Assembly: GCA_033557835.1 (NCBI GenBank)
Contig: JAWQRO010000241.1
Span: 1 to 46,853, forward strand
Direction of reading: 5' to 3'
DNA: 46,853 nt
From: Helochares maculicollis
Taxonomy: Eukaryota; Arthropoda; Insecta; Coleoptera; Hydrophilidae
Shown here: one piece after another, positions 32,393 to 45,369 of the stretch
Layout: each line of letters begins with the position of its first letter
How positions within the stretch are numbered: position 1 is the first letter of the stretch
The notes under the pieces: model-generated
Databases searched by the model: none
What the model was told of the DNA's origin: nothing
What the model saw: the letters and a program-made list of their open reading frames with translations, nothing else
Translations under genes and position numbers: made by a program

Positions 32393-35300
32393 TGATTTAA
32401 ATTTTTATTTTCTGTTTCAGTTTAATATTTTTATAAATTAATATTTCTTGACCATGTAATAGTATTAATGCTGTAATATTTTTAACGGACAAGAAAATGT
32501 ACAGGACATGAAGCTTGCAATACTGAAATTTGCAACGAATGTGGCTTGCCTAACTAAACCTCATGGTACTTGACAAGTAAAAATACACAGTTTACTCCCT
32601 TTGCACAACGAACTAATTCTGCTAAATATTTTCGTAACAAGGATTTAACGAAATAACTTGTTTTCCTGCAGAATACCAATTTTGCAAAATTGAGCAGATA
32701 TTCTTTGAAATATCACTCTATCATCTAGGTTGATTCAAAACCTCACGATCGTGATTTATAAAACAAATTATGCAATGTTTTAGACTGTAATTTTAGTATG
32801 TATTTGTCGCGGCAAATATATCGCCCGTCGCATTAAATAGCTGTTATGTCCCTGGTTTGAATTCAGCAAGCAAAAATGTACATATTAATCTTCAAGTTTA
32901 CCCCATTCAAACAAAAAATACAACTAAATTTGAGTTCGTGCCGATTTTACAGATGTAAATCGAAAAATTTATTGGATAGCGTACGACATGTGTGCAAATA
33001 GCACTTGTTTGTTTTACTTCGTTTGTAAACAATCTGCATTCAAACATCGACCATATCTCGAACACACAAAATTCCCTTTCTGTATCAGCAAACTGGGAAT
33101 ATCAACAGTGATGTAGAGTGGAATATAGCAAAGAGAATGAGATAGAAGTGGGCGTGTAGAGGTGTGCAGCTTTCAAAAGTACTTCTGAACTCGAGTTTCA
33201 ATTCAACCTCTCTTAGAGTTTATGTGATTGTGTTGGTTTGCGTACACAATCCTAGCGCATACTTAAACACACACGCAACGATTTAAACAAAGCAAGGGGT
33301 CCTAATTTTAACTAGACTTTTAATTAAATTTAAATTGTTCCGCCTGCAATATGAATTCACGAACTCGGAACAACTTTTTTAATAATCTGAGAGAAATGAA
33401 CCGCGAATTAGCAATGGTGTAGTTGGGGAAGTGAAAATTTAGAAAAACAAAGGCACTAATTAATTTTGTTTAGAAATTTAGCTTTCTGCCGATAAATAAA
33501 TGTAAGCTCTATCAATGGGGCAATTCGAAAGTAGCAGGCATTTATTTGAGGCGAAGAAAAACATATTTGCAGCGAATGTATCGGCCCCTTAAGTTTATAT
33601 GTGCACATTAAGAAACCAAATATTTGCAAAGGATGTAGCTAAAATTTCCAGTTTTACATGTATATATCTGTGAAATACTTTTCTGAAACATTTAATATAA
33701 AGTTTCTGAATAAACCACTGAATTAAGGTTCAGCTTGTCATTTATTAATTAGCAATTCACTGCCATGGTTGGAGTTTTTAGCGCACATTATTAACTAAAA
33801 CTATTATCTTTTACATATCACCAGATTTTGACAACCGTTCTTTCAAGCTTAAATATAAATATTTATTACCGATCGTTAATTACTTTTAGTTCATATTGTC
33901 CTATATCACTTTTAATTCTAACTCTAATGATAATATTAGAAACAGGAAATCATTATTTTCTGCTCAAACAAGGAATACAAAATAAAAACACTAACGGCAA
34001 CTGCACTAATACAATTGCCTAATTAAGAACGTTTATTCGTTCTAAAGTAGTCTACAGCTATTTCCGTCTCGCAGTTGGACTTTCCTGCTCATTCGCGCGC
34101 AAAAAGTTAACGAATTAAAAATAAATTGCGAGCTGGAACACTATGGAAATTTTACAGGAGATGAAAAAGAACTTTTTACCTTATCTCGCTCTCATAAATT
34201 TTTAATTGTGCAGCTAAGGTAATTGCAATTTGTGAACTTTAATAAAGTTAAGTGGAGTTTGAACTAGCGTTGCAGATTTTCTAGTTGTTAAGCTAGTACG
34301 TGATGATTTCTCAAGAAATTGGACTGGAGCTTGTGCCAAGAACCTCTTATGTTCTTTTCTTGCTGCTATATATCACTTAATGTGCCTGACGCATTAAGAA
34401 TCCGGTGATTTGTACGACTTTCTGAGTTAAAGACCACGTCCAATTAAAGGGCCTATTAAAACTGCTACTACTTTCCACCCGGAAAACATTTAAATAACGA
34501 CGAAATAATTAGCACTTATCCTTAGATGCAGTTCGAGTAACTAAGTATTGCGGTTCTTTATTCTCCATTCGGAAGAACAATAGTAATAAAAATGTAAATA
34601 CCCTGAAGTATACTTTTTGCTGTTCGCCATGCGTACAAGAATGCGATTTTAATGTAAATGATTGTAGGTTTTCCCTTTGGCCCTATGAAATACATCTGGG
34701 TCTTTTAGAGACTGAAAGCTAATTTAACTTACGTCCCGTGACCAGCTGGAGCCCCTTGGGGTGTATTTTACTCGAGTAAGGAGAGGCAATTCTCGAAACC
34801 ACGACACCAAACAGGATCCATCTCCTAACAGAATTAGACTCTACTCGTCAAGCAGTCAGTTAGAAGTTGGCTTGGTTGTGAGACTGACATCCCAGTAATA
34901 TATTTTGCGCCTCTTGCTTGCGGGTAGTTGGAGAACTGAAGCCTATCTTTTACAAGCCACTTGAAAAACCACTATTGACAGATAGAATAGGAAAGTTTTT
35001 GTTTTCAAATTGAACGAAACTTGAAGTTTACCTTAGGAATTTAGTCTGCAATAAAGTAAATGTTAAGCTTGGCACAATCAATTGAACACATTTCTTTCCA
35101 AAAACTAATGCTATAAAAATTAAATAAACAAAGGATCACCGGGTATTTGAAGACGCTCTTTATTGATTCATTGAATTGATAGCAATTTTATGCTACACAC
35201 ACCCAAAACCTAAGGATCCAATATATTTCCATTGAGACTTTATAGGTTTATTATTTCTTCAGCACTTTATGTGATTATATTTGCCATTTATACAAGCGGG

Positions 35301-35889
35301 TAATGTAGCTTTAGTATAATGTAATGTAATTATCAATTTAGCATTATTGTTATTGTGATTTGAATCAAATAAAATTAATGACAAATATATAAGAGCATAT
35401 AAAAAGGACATTAAATTTTAGTTCTAAATGTTGACAAGTCGACAAGAAATAACTCTCTGATGATATTTTTTGCCCTTAATATTTGTTTAGAATTTAATTT
35501 TGTAGACTAGTTAAAAATGTATTTGAACTTTGGTTTAAAAATAAGGTATTGAACCTTACCTACAATAATATAGGCTGTTCAAAGCAATTTATTTAAATAT
35601 TGACTCGACTAGAAGCGAAACTTTCATAATTTAAGAACTGAATTTTGCAGTTTTAATTTTTAATGTTGCAAGCTGAAGAATATACCTAAAGATTCTTGGT
35701 TTAAGTTGTTGCAATCCTGAAATCTTCAGCTTTTAGTTTTGATACTTTCATCATTAGTTATTGATTTTGATTCTGATATTTTAAATATTGCATTTTAGAT
35801 CTTTCATTTTTTATTCTAATTCAGGACGCAATCAGCATAGTTTTTAAGTTTGTGTGGTTGCGCTAGTCAATAAAGTCTTTTATGTTTTA
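32393..35889. other. no gene recognised
   Basis: AT-rich. Slightly GC-richer blocks at about 33060-33290 and 34670-34990 (the latter with a 12-bp palindrome TTACTCGAGTAA near 34768) have no frames or families I recognise. Confidence 0.4.
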
Positions 35890-37118
35890 GAGGAGGAGAG
35901 GTGGGTAAATATGTGATGCGTCATTAGTATGAGTTTGAAGTCGCTGAGTCAAGTTAATTATATGTAGTGATTTGTTTAGAGAAACATGTTTTTCTTGTGT
36001 ATTCTGAAATGAGTGATAATATTTTCGCGCAACGATGTAGTACCAAGTTTTGCTTCAGACTTGGACACAACAAAATGGAAACATTTGCAAAACTTCAGCA
36101 AGCCTACGGATACAGTGTTTTGTCAAGAGCCAAGGATTTTCGGTGGTTTAAGGCATTTTCAAAAGGAAGAGAGTATGTCGTAAATGAACCTCGCAGTAGA
36201 AGGCCCTCGGTTTCAAAAACCGCTGAAAATGTCGTTAGAGTCCGATATCTTGTTCATGCAGATCGTCGCTTGACAGTCAGAATGATTGGGGACGAGTTGA
36301 ATTTGAACCAAACCCCCGGTCGTCAGATTTTGACCAATGAATTGGAGATGAGAAAGATCTGCGCCAAAATGGTCCCGAAAAACCTTTCTCATGACCAAAA
36401 GAATAACAGGAGGGCAAGATGCATTGACTTTTTGGATTCGATTGAGAATGATCCCCATTTTCTGGGACATGTCATTACTGGTGATGAGTCTTGAGTATTT
36501 GAATACGCCCCGGAAACCAGACGCCAGAGCATGGTATGGCACACTTCAATATCTCTAAGGCAATAGAAGCAAGAATAAGCAAGTCAAAGATTAAAAGCTT
36601 GCTGATTTGTTTTTTTTGATAGCTAGGGAATCGTGCAAAAAACGTATGTACCTCAAGGCCCAAACAGTTAATCAACAATTTTACTGAGTGGTTCTTGAAA
36701 GACTTCGAAAAAGGGTCATGCGTGTGAGACCAAACATCAAAACCATCATGATAATGCACCTTGTCATACACCAATTTCAGTGAACCGTTTCTTGGCCAGT
36801 AACAACATTCCCGTTACTACTTAGTCCCCTTATTCGCCCGACTTGAGTCCTCGTGACTTTTTCCTCTTTCCAAAATTGAAAAACCACCTCATAGAACATC
36901 ATTTTGGGACACTGGAAAACATTCAAACGGCTGTAACCGACCTGCTGAAGGCTATTTCAACATCCGATTTCCACCAGTGCTATGAGGAGTGGAAGAAACA
37001 TCTCTAGCGCTGTGTGGATTCAGAATGCACTTACTATGAAGGAAACAGTGTTAAATTGTAAGTTTATTAGAATAAACAAGTGAAAAAATCATTCTCATTA
37101 TTTAATTTATACACCTCG
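35890..37118 (+). mobile_element. mariner-family transposon, SETMAR-type lineage
   Basis: The right end is clear: reading inward from 37118 gives CGAGGTGTATAAATTAAATA, with TA at 37119-37120. The left end is less certain. GAGGTGGGTAAATATGTGAT at about 35897 resembles that ITR, and a TA at 35888-35889 may be the target site with a small insertion between. The length (about 1.23 kb) suits a mariner. Confidence 0.75.
36009..37061 (+). pseudogene. SETMAR-type mariner transposase, decayed
   Basis: Frame opens at ATG 36009 and is intact for 161 codons up to VITGDES, where the expected Trp codon has become TGA (36492-36494). Seen: RSRRPSVSKTAENVVRVRYL, LTVRMIGDELNLNQTPGRQI (second HTH), RKICAKMVPKNLSHDQK, ENDPHFLGHVITGDES (first Asp). 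Later, in shifted frames: HHDNAPCHTPISV (second Asp, about 36742), YSPDLSPRDFFLFPKLKNHL (third Asp, about 36835-36890) and HQCYEEWKKHL, ending NSVKL and TAA 37059-37061. All three catalytic Asp remain. This is the transposase lineage that gave rise to the SETMAR fusion in primates; here it is an ordinary insect insertion. Confidence 0.9.
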
Positions 37119-37120
37119 TA

Positions 37121-37888
37121 TGCTTCATCGATTATTGCTTAGAGCAGCTTAAAGCAACTGCTCATAGCAACTTTTAGACCACAAAATGTTTACCACAACC
37201 TGAAGATATAAGTTTTTAATTGAAAAGCCTTAGAAATGATCCCTTTAACATCAATCAAGCTGTTAGTGTTGTACTCTTACCTGGAGGTTTGTTGATAATC
37301 ATTGCTAGCAAACCTTCTATATAAATTCGGTAAAATCGAATTACAAAATTAAATCATTTGTCAAAATGTTGACGTCTTGTTTCATCATTAGTCCACCTAT
37401 TTGCCGAAAACTTTGAAACATATTTACTGTTAAAAACTTTGCAAAACAATTAATAATAATCCACTTATCTCAGTTGTGGTCAGTTTTTTAATGGATGCAA
37501 GTTTTCTGAGTACTACTTTAGAAGATACTCCGTCTCAAATCATTATGTTGGTAATGCATGATGACAATAAGCTCTTTTGCTGATCTACTATTTAAACATC
37601 TACCATTAACTGCCTATTTATTGAAATCTCTTAAATAGATATAATTGATTTGTTTTCACGTCTTGTATTTATCGCAATAAATCGAAAAAAGTGAACCCAG
37701 TATGTTGCTAAAGGAAAATAATTCGTCTTACACAATGTTCAGCTTTTTATCTCTTGAACTGAAAATTTCTGTAAGCATAAAACTATACACGTAACAGGAA
37801 AGTAAAAGTATGTCAAGAACCAAGTAAGCTTCGCTAACTCGGGATTCGCTCATTTCTTTACTCCAGGTCAAAAGGCTTAAGCACAACG
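37121..37888. other. no gene seen
   Basis: AT-rich spacer between the mariner and TIR element copy B; nothing recognised. Confidence 0.4.
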
Positions 37889-39281
37889 AGGGTGTTGCAG
37901 AATTAGTTTCCAATACTCAACCCACATGTTAAGAATGCCGATGTGATCACGACCTGGTATTTTATAAATATATATAAAAATGTTGAAAATTTGGCTAATT
38001 TGGGACTCCTGGCATAATAGAAATGATGCCGATAGACCATGCTGGGTTGAAGAATATTATGCAGACACAACGGGAGCGTTATTGCTATAAAAATAACATA
38101 AAAAAATCACAAACACGTGGTTAGATCTTTCAAAACCTCGAGATTAAATTTTTTCTTAAACGCAAAACCGTTCTTATCAAAGAGAAACAGAAAAAGAACA
38201 TAAACAACACTTAAAGTCAAATTTTATAGCTTCGCGTTTTTTCGAATCATTTAAAACAGAACGTGACAAGATCGCTTTGTATCTTCTGCCGCAAGAAAGA
38301 CGATTACATCACACATCGCAAACTAACGTCGCCTTTATCTCTATAAAATACCGGAATCACGATCAAAACAAAGCGTTAGATCCGTCATAATCAAGAGATA
38401 AAATTATTTCGCAAACACAAAACCTTCCTAATAACATAAAGACAGAAAAAAGAACATAAGCAACCATTTAAGTAAAATTTTATTCGAGCACGTTGTTTTT
38501 TGAACTGGATATGGAACGTGACCTCAAAAGAGTACCACTTTATATTACGGCTGCAACAAGGGTGGTTACATCATACATCGTAAACTAAACAATAAATTAC
38601 TTGTCGACATTCTTTTTCGTTAAAATTCGATGTTTTTGCGACGACAGACTGATCCAACAGTCTCCTTTTATCGATAACACATGCATTGGTTCTCTTGCGT
38701 CTGTGGTAGTACATTTTTGTGCTTTACGTTTTTTGATGACCATCCGCTTTCATTTTTATCACTTTGTTTACAATAATATGATAGTTTTTCTTGTTTCGTG
38801 CTTAGTAAGTTCAGAGGATTTGCCTATTAGTAAATATGCCTTTCTTTCAATAAGGCCTAAAGAAAAGTTTAGCTTACTTACGTATTAGTAAGTAATATAT
38901 TAAAAACAAATTGAAATGAATGCAATCCGACCAAACACGTGGCGCTTATTTTATCTCACCGGTTAAAATTTATTGGGGTGTCAACTTTTTTCGCTCGTAT
39001 TTATTTTTTTTCAACGAGCGTTTTTTATTATTATTTCGTCAGTTTCTAGTCCAGATGCTTTAAGCGTGAACAAGAAGGTGATTCTTTGAAAAACCGATAA
39101 AATTCGTCTGTCGTCGTTCGACCGACGTCATAAGGAATTCCGCAAGTGGCTCTTAACATGAACATGTAATTAATATTTCGGTTGCTAATTATGCCCCAAT
39201 GTGCAAACAAAAACCTATCGCTTATTATTTCTTATATCTGCAACCCCTGTAAGTTTTGTAACTTAATTTTGAAACACTCTG
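37889..39281. mobile_element. non-autonomous TIR element with internal tandem repeats (copy B)
   Basis: Second copy of the element at 22033-23628, same orientation, about 1.39 kb. It shares the left end GGGTGTTGCAGAATTA, the two tandem units (about 38087-38342 and 38343-38590) and the right end TAACTTAATTTTGAAACACT. TATA follows the right end (39282-39285) but is not present at the left, so the left terminus has lost or changed a few bases. Copy A carries roughly 280 bp at 22760-23040 with no clear counterpart here. No coding frame of consequence. Confidence 0.8.
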
Positions 39282-39285
39282 TATA

Positions 39286-42070
39286 TGTGTACACAAATGT
39301 GTACGTTAATATAAACACAAATATGATACTTTTACTAATTAAATATGAGTATATTTTCAACTGATATTTGCTAATCACTCGTAGATACACTCGCTCGGCA
39401 AAGTTTGTGAGCTTAAAATCAAAATTAATCTACAATGTGTTTCTTCCTACTTCAGAATTTTTTACCGGCGACTGTACAAATATTTCTGTTGTTGTAAAAG
39501 TAATCTTGCTTTAACGCATCATCAACAGATCGATAATTTTCAAAAAGATTTTCAAAATGAAGCATTACAAAATAACTATCACTAAATCAACATTTGAATC
39601 AATTATCCTTTGTCATGAATTACGAAACTGTATATTATTAACATGAAATGATATGCAAATATCGGATAATATACTAATATAACTAATGCAAATCTCATTT
39701 ATGAAATGGAATTGCGCAATGTTTGTTGGTGGAAACGGATATAAAATTACTACTTGCACCAATATACTAATCGTGTTGAATTTTTTTGCCGTCTTAAATT
39801 TATAGCGTACTTAATTTCACTTTTACTTTTATACATTTGTCAAGCAGCGCAATATTTCCTTTGATATGAAAATAAATGTGCAAAGTAACAACTGCCATAA
39901 AAATTGCGAGTTCTGAAAGTACATCCGGCGTAGGTCGGTAATTAACTCCAAAAACGCGTGTACAAAAAGAGAATTTTATACCCTGAAAATGATCTGAGCG
40001 AAGGGAACGTAAAAGAGGCTCGAAATTCAAGAGAATCTGATGAATAATAATTCCATTGGGCATAATATGCGTAAAAGGGGTTTTTACTGCCACCCAGAAA
40101 CTTTCCTAATCAATGTTTTACATACGTCAGTATGGTTAAAGCTCCGCGGCTCTTTGATACGGTAGAGTGCAGCCAATTGGGATGGTAAAGAGGGAAGAAA
40201 GGGATGGAAATCAAAAAGACTGTGAAGGTTCAAGTGCGTTTCGTATTTTGCACGCAGTTGAACTAAACTAAATGGTTGTCGTTAGAAGTGTAGAGACTTC
40301 TGATATAACGGCTGCTTAAACTCTCCACATCCAACTCACGTCTTCTCCGCATGTTTGCCATCACGCGTTTCTGCCCATCATTCATGCTTTACTAACTGCT
40401 GAAAAACCGCTGATCCCTACGGTATTGTAGCATATATTTGCACAAAATTGAAGCTTCCCAGCCGGAGCTCTTAAATTAGTAAGATACTTTATTTAAAAAA
40501 AATATTACTAATAGAGATTAAGAGATTTAATTATACGAACAATTTGCATAAAAAAGAGTAATAAAAATTGTGTCGAATAATTTGAAATGATAAGTTGTAG
40601 CAGTTACCTCTTTCTTGATAAACGACATAGATTGATAATGTCTTCAAATTGTTTTAAGGGGAGTGCCGTAATCCTGATGACAAATAAAACTGCCACAATA
40701 TTTCCGGTGGGAATGTTTCATTTATTCTCAAAATATACGAAAGGAGCTGTTTCCGTGAAATAAGCTAATGCCTTTTAATGCCGAGAAAGTTCCTTGAGGC
40801 ACGCAAAATATTACAGCTCAAAAGGGCATGGACAAACAAAACGGAGAAAACGAATTTTTAACCCATATTTACGCATAATATATCACAGTGTTGAAAAAGA
40901 ACCAATTTCATGGATGTGTGAGCGATAATATGGAAATCTAAACTCCCTGATTTTTTATATCTTAAAATAAAGACGGTGGGGCCATAATTTCCCATAAGAC
41001 GTACTATGCTTGGACATATTATATATTATTAATTATTTTTAGATACTCTTCGTGTGCAATTTAGGGGTACCTTTTAAACATATCCCATAATTTATACTAC
41101 GTTTATTGAATATCGTAAGTAGATGATGTTAGACGCTGCCAGATGTCAACATTTTGATGCACTTGCTATTATATCTGCTGTCTCTCACCCTATAAAAGCA
41201 TTTTAGTGCATCTGCGACTTGACTTGACAAAAGTCATTCGCCAACAAGACAATGTACTAACCACGATGTTTTTCGGAGCAGTTTGGCAAGCAAATGAAAT
41301 TTATTTTGGTAGACAATGTGATATGATGCAAGTTAATAGTTGTTGCGCTAAGACTTTATTAATTTGTTACCTAAAGGACTATCAGATTCATTCATCAATT
41401 TCCAGCCCAAACTGCTGAATCTAAGACAGTGAAATTTCTTGAACATTTAACGGGTTTATGCTTTTGAACGAGCGTGCGACCAATGCATTATGAATTTTAC
41501 TTATATTTAATTTTCTCGACCTACAATAAGATGGAAACGTTTTGAGAATTTTGACATGATATTTGGCAGGATGAACACGAATCAAGTTTTTGCTAACACG
41601 AAAAAACTTTTTGGAATGATGTCGGTTTGTCTGTTAGCATGTTGGTCTGTCTGTGGAGCCATACAACTCAAGATATTTTGATGAAATTTTATAACTGAGC
41701 TTAACTTATAACTATCTTGATCGGATAAGTTTTACTCATAATGTCATCTTCGGAAGCTATGGCTTACTCATGACGTTTTTAGGATTTTATCGAATGTTTC
41801 CTCAGAGGAAGACATAAAGGAAACTGTTTACTAAAATAAATATAAGCATTATTTTTAACAACTTTGATGTACATTATCTCAACTAGAAGCAGGAGTTTAC
41901 TGGGCATTTAGTTAACATATCTAATATTTCTGCACAGAAATTATAAACGGTTATATTTTTGGTAATGAAAATGATTTTGCCAGCTTGTCGGTCGATCCTA
42001 TTGTTGTGCACAACTCATTTTTATTTACTTGGTAATTTTCGCTTTAATGTTACTAAACAGTCTATTTATC
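39286..42070. other. no gene recognised
   Basis: AT-rich with a GC-richer part at about 39880-40450. A minus-strand frame 40093-39800 (97 codons) sits there, but it has no recognisable family and no convincing splice context. A TATAAAAG box occurs at 41190-41197 (+) with no gene I can attach. At 41530-41710 a stretch with repeated GTCTGTCTG and GTTAGCATG resembles a degenerate interspersed repeat. Confidence 0.4.
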
Positions 42071-43110
42071 ATGGAGAATTATATTGAATGGAAGGATATA
42101 AGCCTGGATCCTTTAGTAGCTCCTCAACGTTAGTTGCAAGTTCAGCTTCGAAACAGCGTCTCAAAACTAAGAAGGATTTGAAGACGAATAAACGGAAATC
42201 GATATTTGTACAGGTTATCTGTTACCTTCGGCACCGTTTGTATTTATTGAAAATGTTTCAGTCAATGAAGAAGTTTCATAATATGCAATGCCATTTCAGT
42301 TTTTCAACTGCTATTTCGATAAAGAGTTAATTGGAAAAATTGCAGACGAGGCAAACATGTTATCTACACAATAACTAAGAATAACATCAAAGGCAATTGT
42401 GTGAAAGTCATCGGAAATGCGAATTGTTTTGCAATTGTAGTGGCCATAAGCAATACATAAAAATCAGTGAAGAAAATGTATTGCTAGAATTATCTTCTTA
42501 GTCTAGTTTTCTCCAAAATACGTCATATAGAAGACACAAGCTTATAAAAAGTTTTACATTTCACAAATAACGAGGCCTATGATTCGGCAATACATCCCAA
42601 CCCAAAATCAAAAAAGCAAACTGAAAAAAGCGTCAAAAAGAAATTTCAACTCCTACAAACGAATTGTGGCGATTGATAAAAAATTAAAGCTTTATGAGGG
42701 TTCTTCGAGTTGTTAACAATACAATCTTCTGAAACGCGCCAGCTTTGGCATAAACAACTATTTGTTCTGAGTGAAAATCAGGATACATTTGGTCGTCTTG
42801 ATGAAATACTTGCTGAATACGAGAGATTGTCTAAAAATGGACAAATTTTACAATTCTACTTAACTGAATAATTTTTTGAATCCAATCGTATTGATATTTC
42901 CGGGACAGTTCAGAACAATTTTGTTCAGAATATGTAAAAGCATAAAGGAAACGAAAAGCTGAACAGCTGAACACACAAGTGCAATGTCTGCTTTCTTTCA
43001 ACTGTTCATGGTACAGATACTGTAGAAATAGAAATTAGAAATAATACACGCAACCGAAAGTGTTTATGGATCATAACTTTATAATGGGCGGTGTTAATCG
43101 ATATTAATAT
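42071..43110 (+). pseudogene. piggyBac transposase relic 2
   Basis: A second, different piggyBac-family relic. It opens with ATG 42071 (MENYIEWKDISLD). The frame is soon broken, but recognisable parts follow: FFNCYFDKELIGKIADEANM (about 42299-42359), the piggyBac domain start usually written FF...LF..IV.QTN; NVCFLSTVHGTDTVEIEI (about 42983-43035), the conserved LST.H block; and QPKVFMDHNFIMGGVNRY (about 43048-43105), the MGGVD box. In the last, the catalytic Asp of GGVD is Asn here. Many stops. The central D268 region is lost or unrecognisable. TIRs and TTAA sites not located. Confidence 0.7.
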
Positions 43111-45025
43111 AAGACCACTAAAATAGAAAATCTGGATTGTTTTGACTATTGTACGTGCATCCGTTTATCTTTAAAAACCAGTGCTAAGACATTGAATGTC
43201 ATTCACATTCTGTTGTCGGCTTGAAGTGTTTACAGACTCTTACACAATTAAGTTTTTTTATAAATTTTTCATAAAACTACAATTACAGCTACTTTTAGTG
43301 AACTTTTATGATAAAATAAATATCAAATTATTAAATTTATTAATAATGAATATTGTGGTATACAAGAACGGTAAAGTATTTCTGTCTGGAAAAATATGTC
43401 GGATCATTTATTGCATACTGTAGAAGAATAATACAACATCAATTAAAATACAATACAATTTCTGCAATAGTAATTGTACATGTGCTCAGCATAAAATTCT
43501 TCTCTCTAAGACACAAGCCCGTGTAACCAGCACTGGCATTTTGTATGTTTGCATAAAATGATTACATGATGGTTTTTATTTGTAAAAGACTATAATAGAA
43601 TGAAAATTAAATACAAAAATGCTTTGCCGGGGGTGTACATGAGGGTAGTTTATTAACACTCTTCACACGTGCGCTTGTTTTACGATAGAATTCAACATGG
43701 AAGACATTTTAATATAAATTCCAAAGATTTGTATCAGGGAGATTCCTTTGTGTGACATACCGGCCGTCAAATTAAATTCTCTCCTCGCAATTCCTCTTTC
43801 TGGTTTGTCATTTGAAATATGTTTGTACAATGTGTGAAAGTTTTAACCGAATAAAATGAGAAATATCATATCTGTTATTCATATACTCGGTGTTTGTTGT
43901 TTTATTATTCAGATTAGCTGTACAGATAAGCTAAAAGGAATAAAGGAAGGGTAATCATTATTCTTGTATTAGAAAATTGAATTAAAATATTATTTACTAC
44001 ATTAAAGATTCCCCATTATTACTTCACAGCTGTTCAATTCGAATGCTATGCCTCTAGAGCTAACATGCTTTAATTTAGAGAGCTTATGACTTATAGCAAC
44101 CTACAATAAAGTAATTTTATGATCAAATTGATTTCTGTCACTAGAGGGACAAATTAATGCAAGCAAACAATTATTGCAATTAAAACTAATAAAAATATTG
44201 TCTGTTGTTGCAATAAAAACAATTATAAAGAGTGTTAAGTATTATATATAGATGGAAGAGTGTTAAGTTACAATGCTTTTGAGAGGCGGGCTAATGGGGA
44301 TTCCGTAGTTATTTTTAGAAATATGCAGTTTTGTATCCCAAACAAACAAGTGTCTGCTCGCTCACTTAGTAGCGACCATTTTTATACTTCATAAATAGTT
44401 AAAATTAAATTAATTGATGATAGTTTATTACTACTTTAGTGAATAAAATTTTACAAATTTGTAATAATAAAAGTTTTTAGCGTTATCCCAGAAAGTAGAG
44501 ATAACTCTACCCATAAAGTAGGAAAGTACACAAACTCTCACTAATTACGGGCATTAAATTTATATGGCTCATGAACATTATCATTAGTACACCTAGAATA
44601 TATAATTTGTAGGTAAGAGAAGTGGGAATTTATGTTTGTAGAGCTTCATTGTGTAAATAACACTATGCATAAGTAGTCTTCAAACATGGAAACTACCCAT
44701 TTCTTGCCATTAGGTTGAATTAATATATTCATGTGTGAAATATTAAAATCAATATCTATGAAAGCATAAATTTGCAGAAATATATCTAATTTGCTAGTAC
44801 CGAATAGTTACGTATCACTACGCTTTGTTTTTACACGTGCTTGCTAATAATTACATGAAATGAAACGAGCTAATGAAATAACAGCTTCAAAAACATTGCA
44901 GTGGAAAGTTTTGACGTGCTAAACTAAAGTTATATCTCGCGGCAAATTACCTGAAAATTAAATTTATTATTACGAAATTCACAGACGTTATCTTCAATTA
45001 ATTTATAAATTTTCAGCATACGTAC
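43111..45025. other. no gene recognised; probable intron or downstream part of the minus-strand secreted gene
   Basis: AT-rich. On the minus strand an acceptor at 44953-44951 (AATTTAATTTTCAG) lies 75 nt below the donor at 45025 and could define a short next exon; see the gene at 45026-45077. No further coding exon identified. Confidence 0.35.
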
Positions 45026-45077
45026 CTTGGCAGAATACCAGAGAGAGAAGCAAAAGTACCAGTAGTTTGAATTTCAT
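45026..45077 (-). CDS. signal-peptide first coding exon of a secreted protein
   Basis: On the minus strand ATG 45077 opens MKFKLLVLLLLSLVFCQ and one base of the next codon, followed by a near-consensus donor (CCAAG/GTACGT, GT at 45025-45024). A basic n-region, an unbroken Leu/Val core and a small-residue end make a textbook secretion signal, and ending an exon right at the cleavage region is typical of insect secreted-protein genes. An acceptor 75 nt downstream would continue as GNLPRDITLV and a stop, giving a 27-residue product. Alternatively the real second exon is further left. The 5' leader extends right toward a CpG-rich promoter-like block, possibly with an intron (an acceptor-like GGACTGTAG lies at about 45105-45100). 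The mature protein cannot be identified. Confidence 0.55.
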
Positions 45078-45369
45078 ATTCAAAACATTCAGTTCTACAG
45101 TCCGGAATTGATTACACATCAAAAACACTTACATGATTACTAAGTTCAAAACTTTCGAAAAACTCGTTTGAAAAACTTTTTCTTACTTATCTTACTAGTC
45201 TACTTCGAGTATTAAATAATCAGCATTCCCTCATTCACAAATAGAGTCATTTAAACTTTCTGAAGCACGTGTAAATCAAAACTTTCTTGCGGATATTTTT
45301 GAAGATAACTAATATCTCACTAATTACAACCTGTCAGCGATAGCAATTTTTTTTTATATGAGCAGCCTT

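Noticed and set aside
32842..32875. T-arm-like string GGTTTGAATTC considered as part of a tRNA or tRNA-derived SINE
   Set aside because: No matching acceptor, D-arm or A-box at the proper distance upstream.
36213..36774. Two minus-strand frames (109 and 99 codons) in the SETMAR-type mariner
   Set aside because: Antisense to clear transposase motifs; they read as reverse translations of the mariner.
39800..40093. 97-codon minus-strand frame considered as a downstream exon of the secreted-protein gene at 45 kb
   Set aside because: No convincing acceptor in the required phase and no recognisable domain; kept only as part of an unexplained GC-richer stretch.
41190..41197. Consensus TATAAAAG box as a promoter
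   Set aside because: No initiator, first exon or gene could be attached; a perfect 8-mer is expected by chance in AT-rich DNA of this length.
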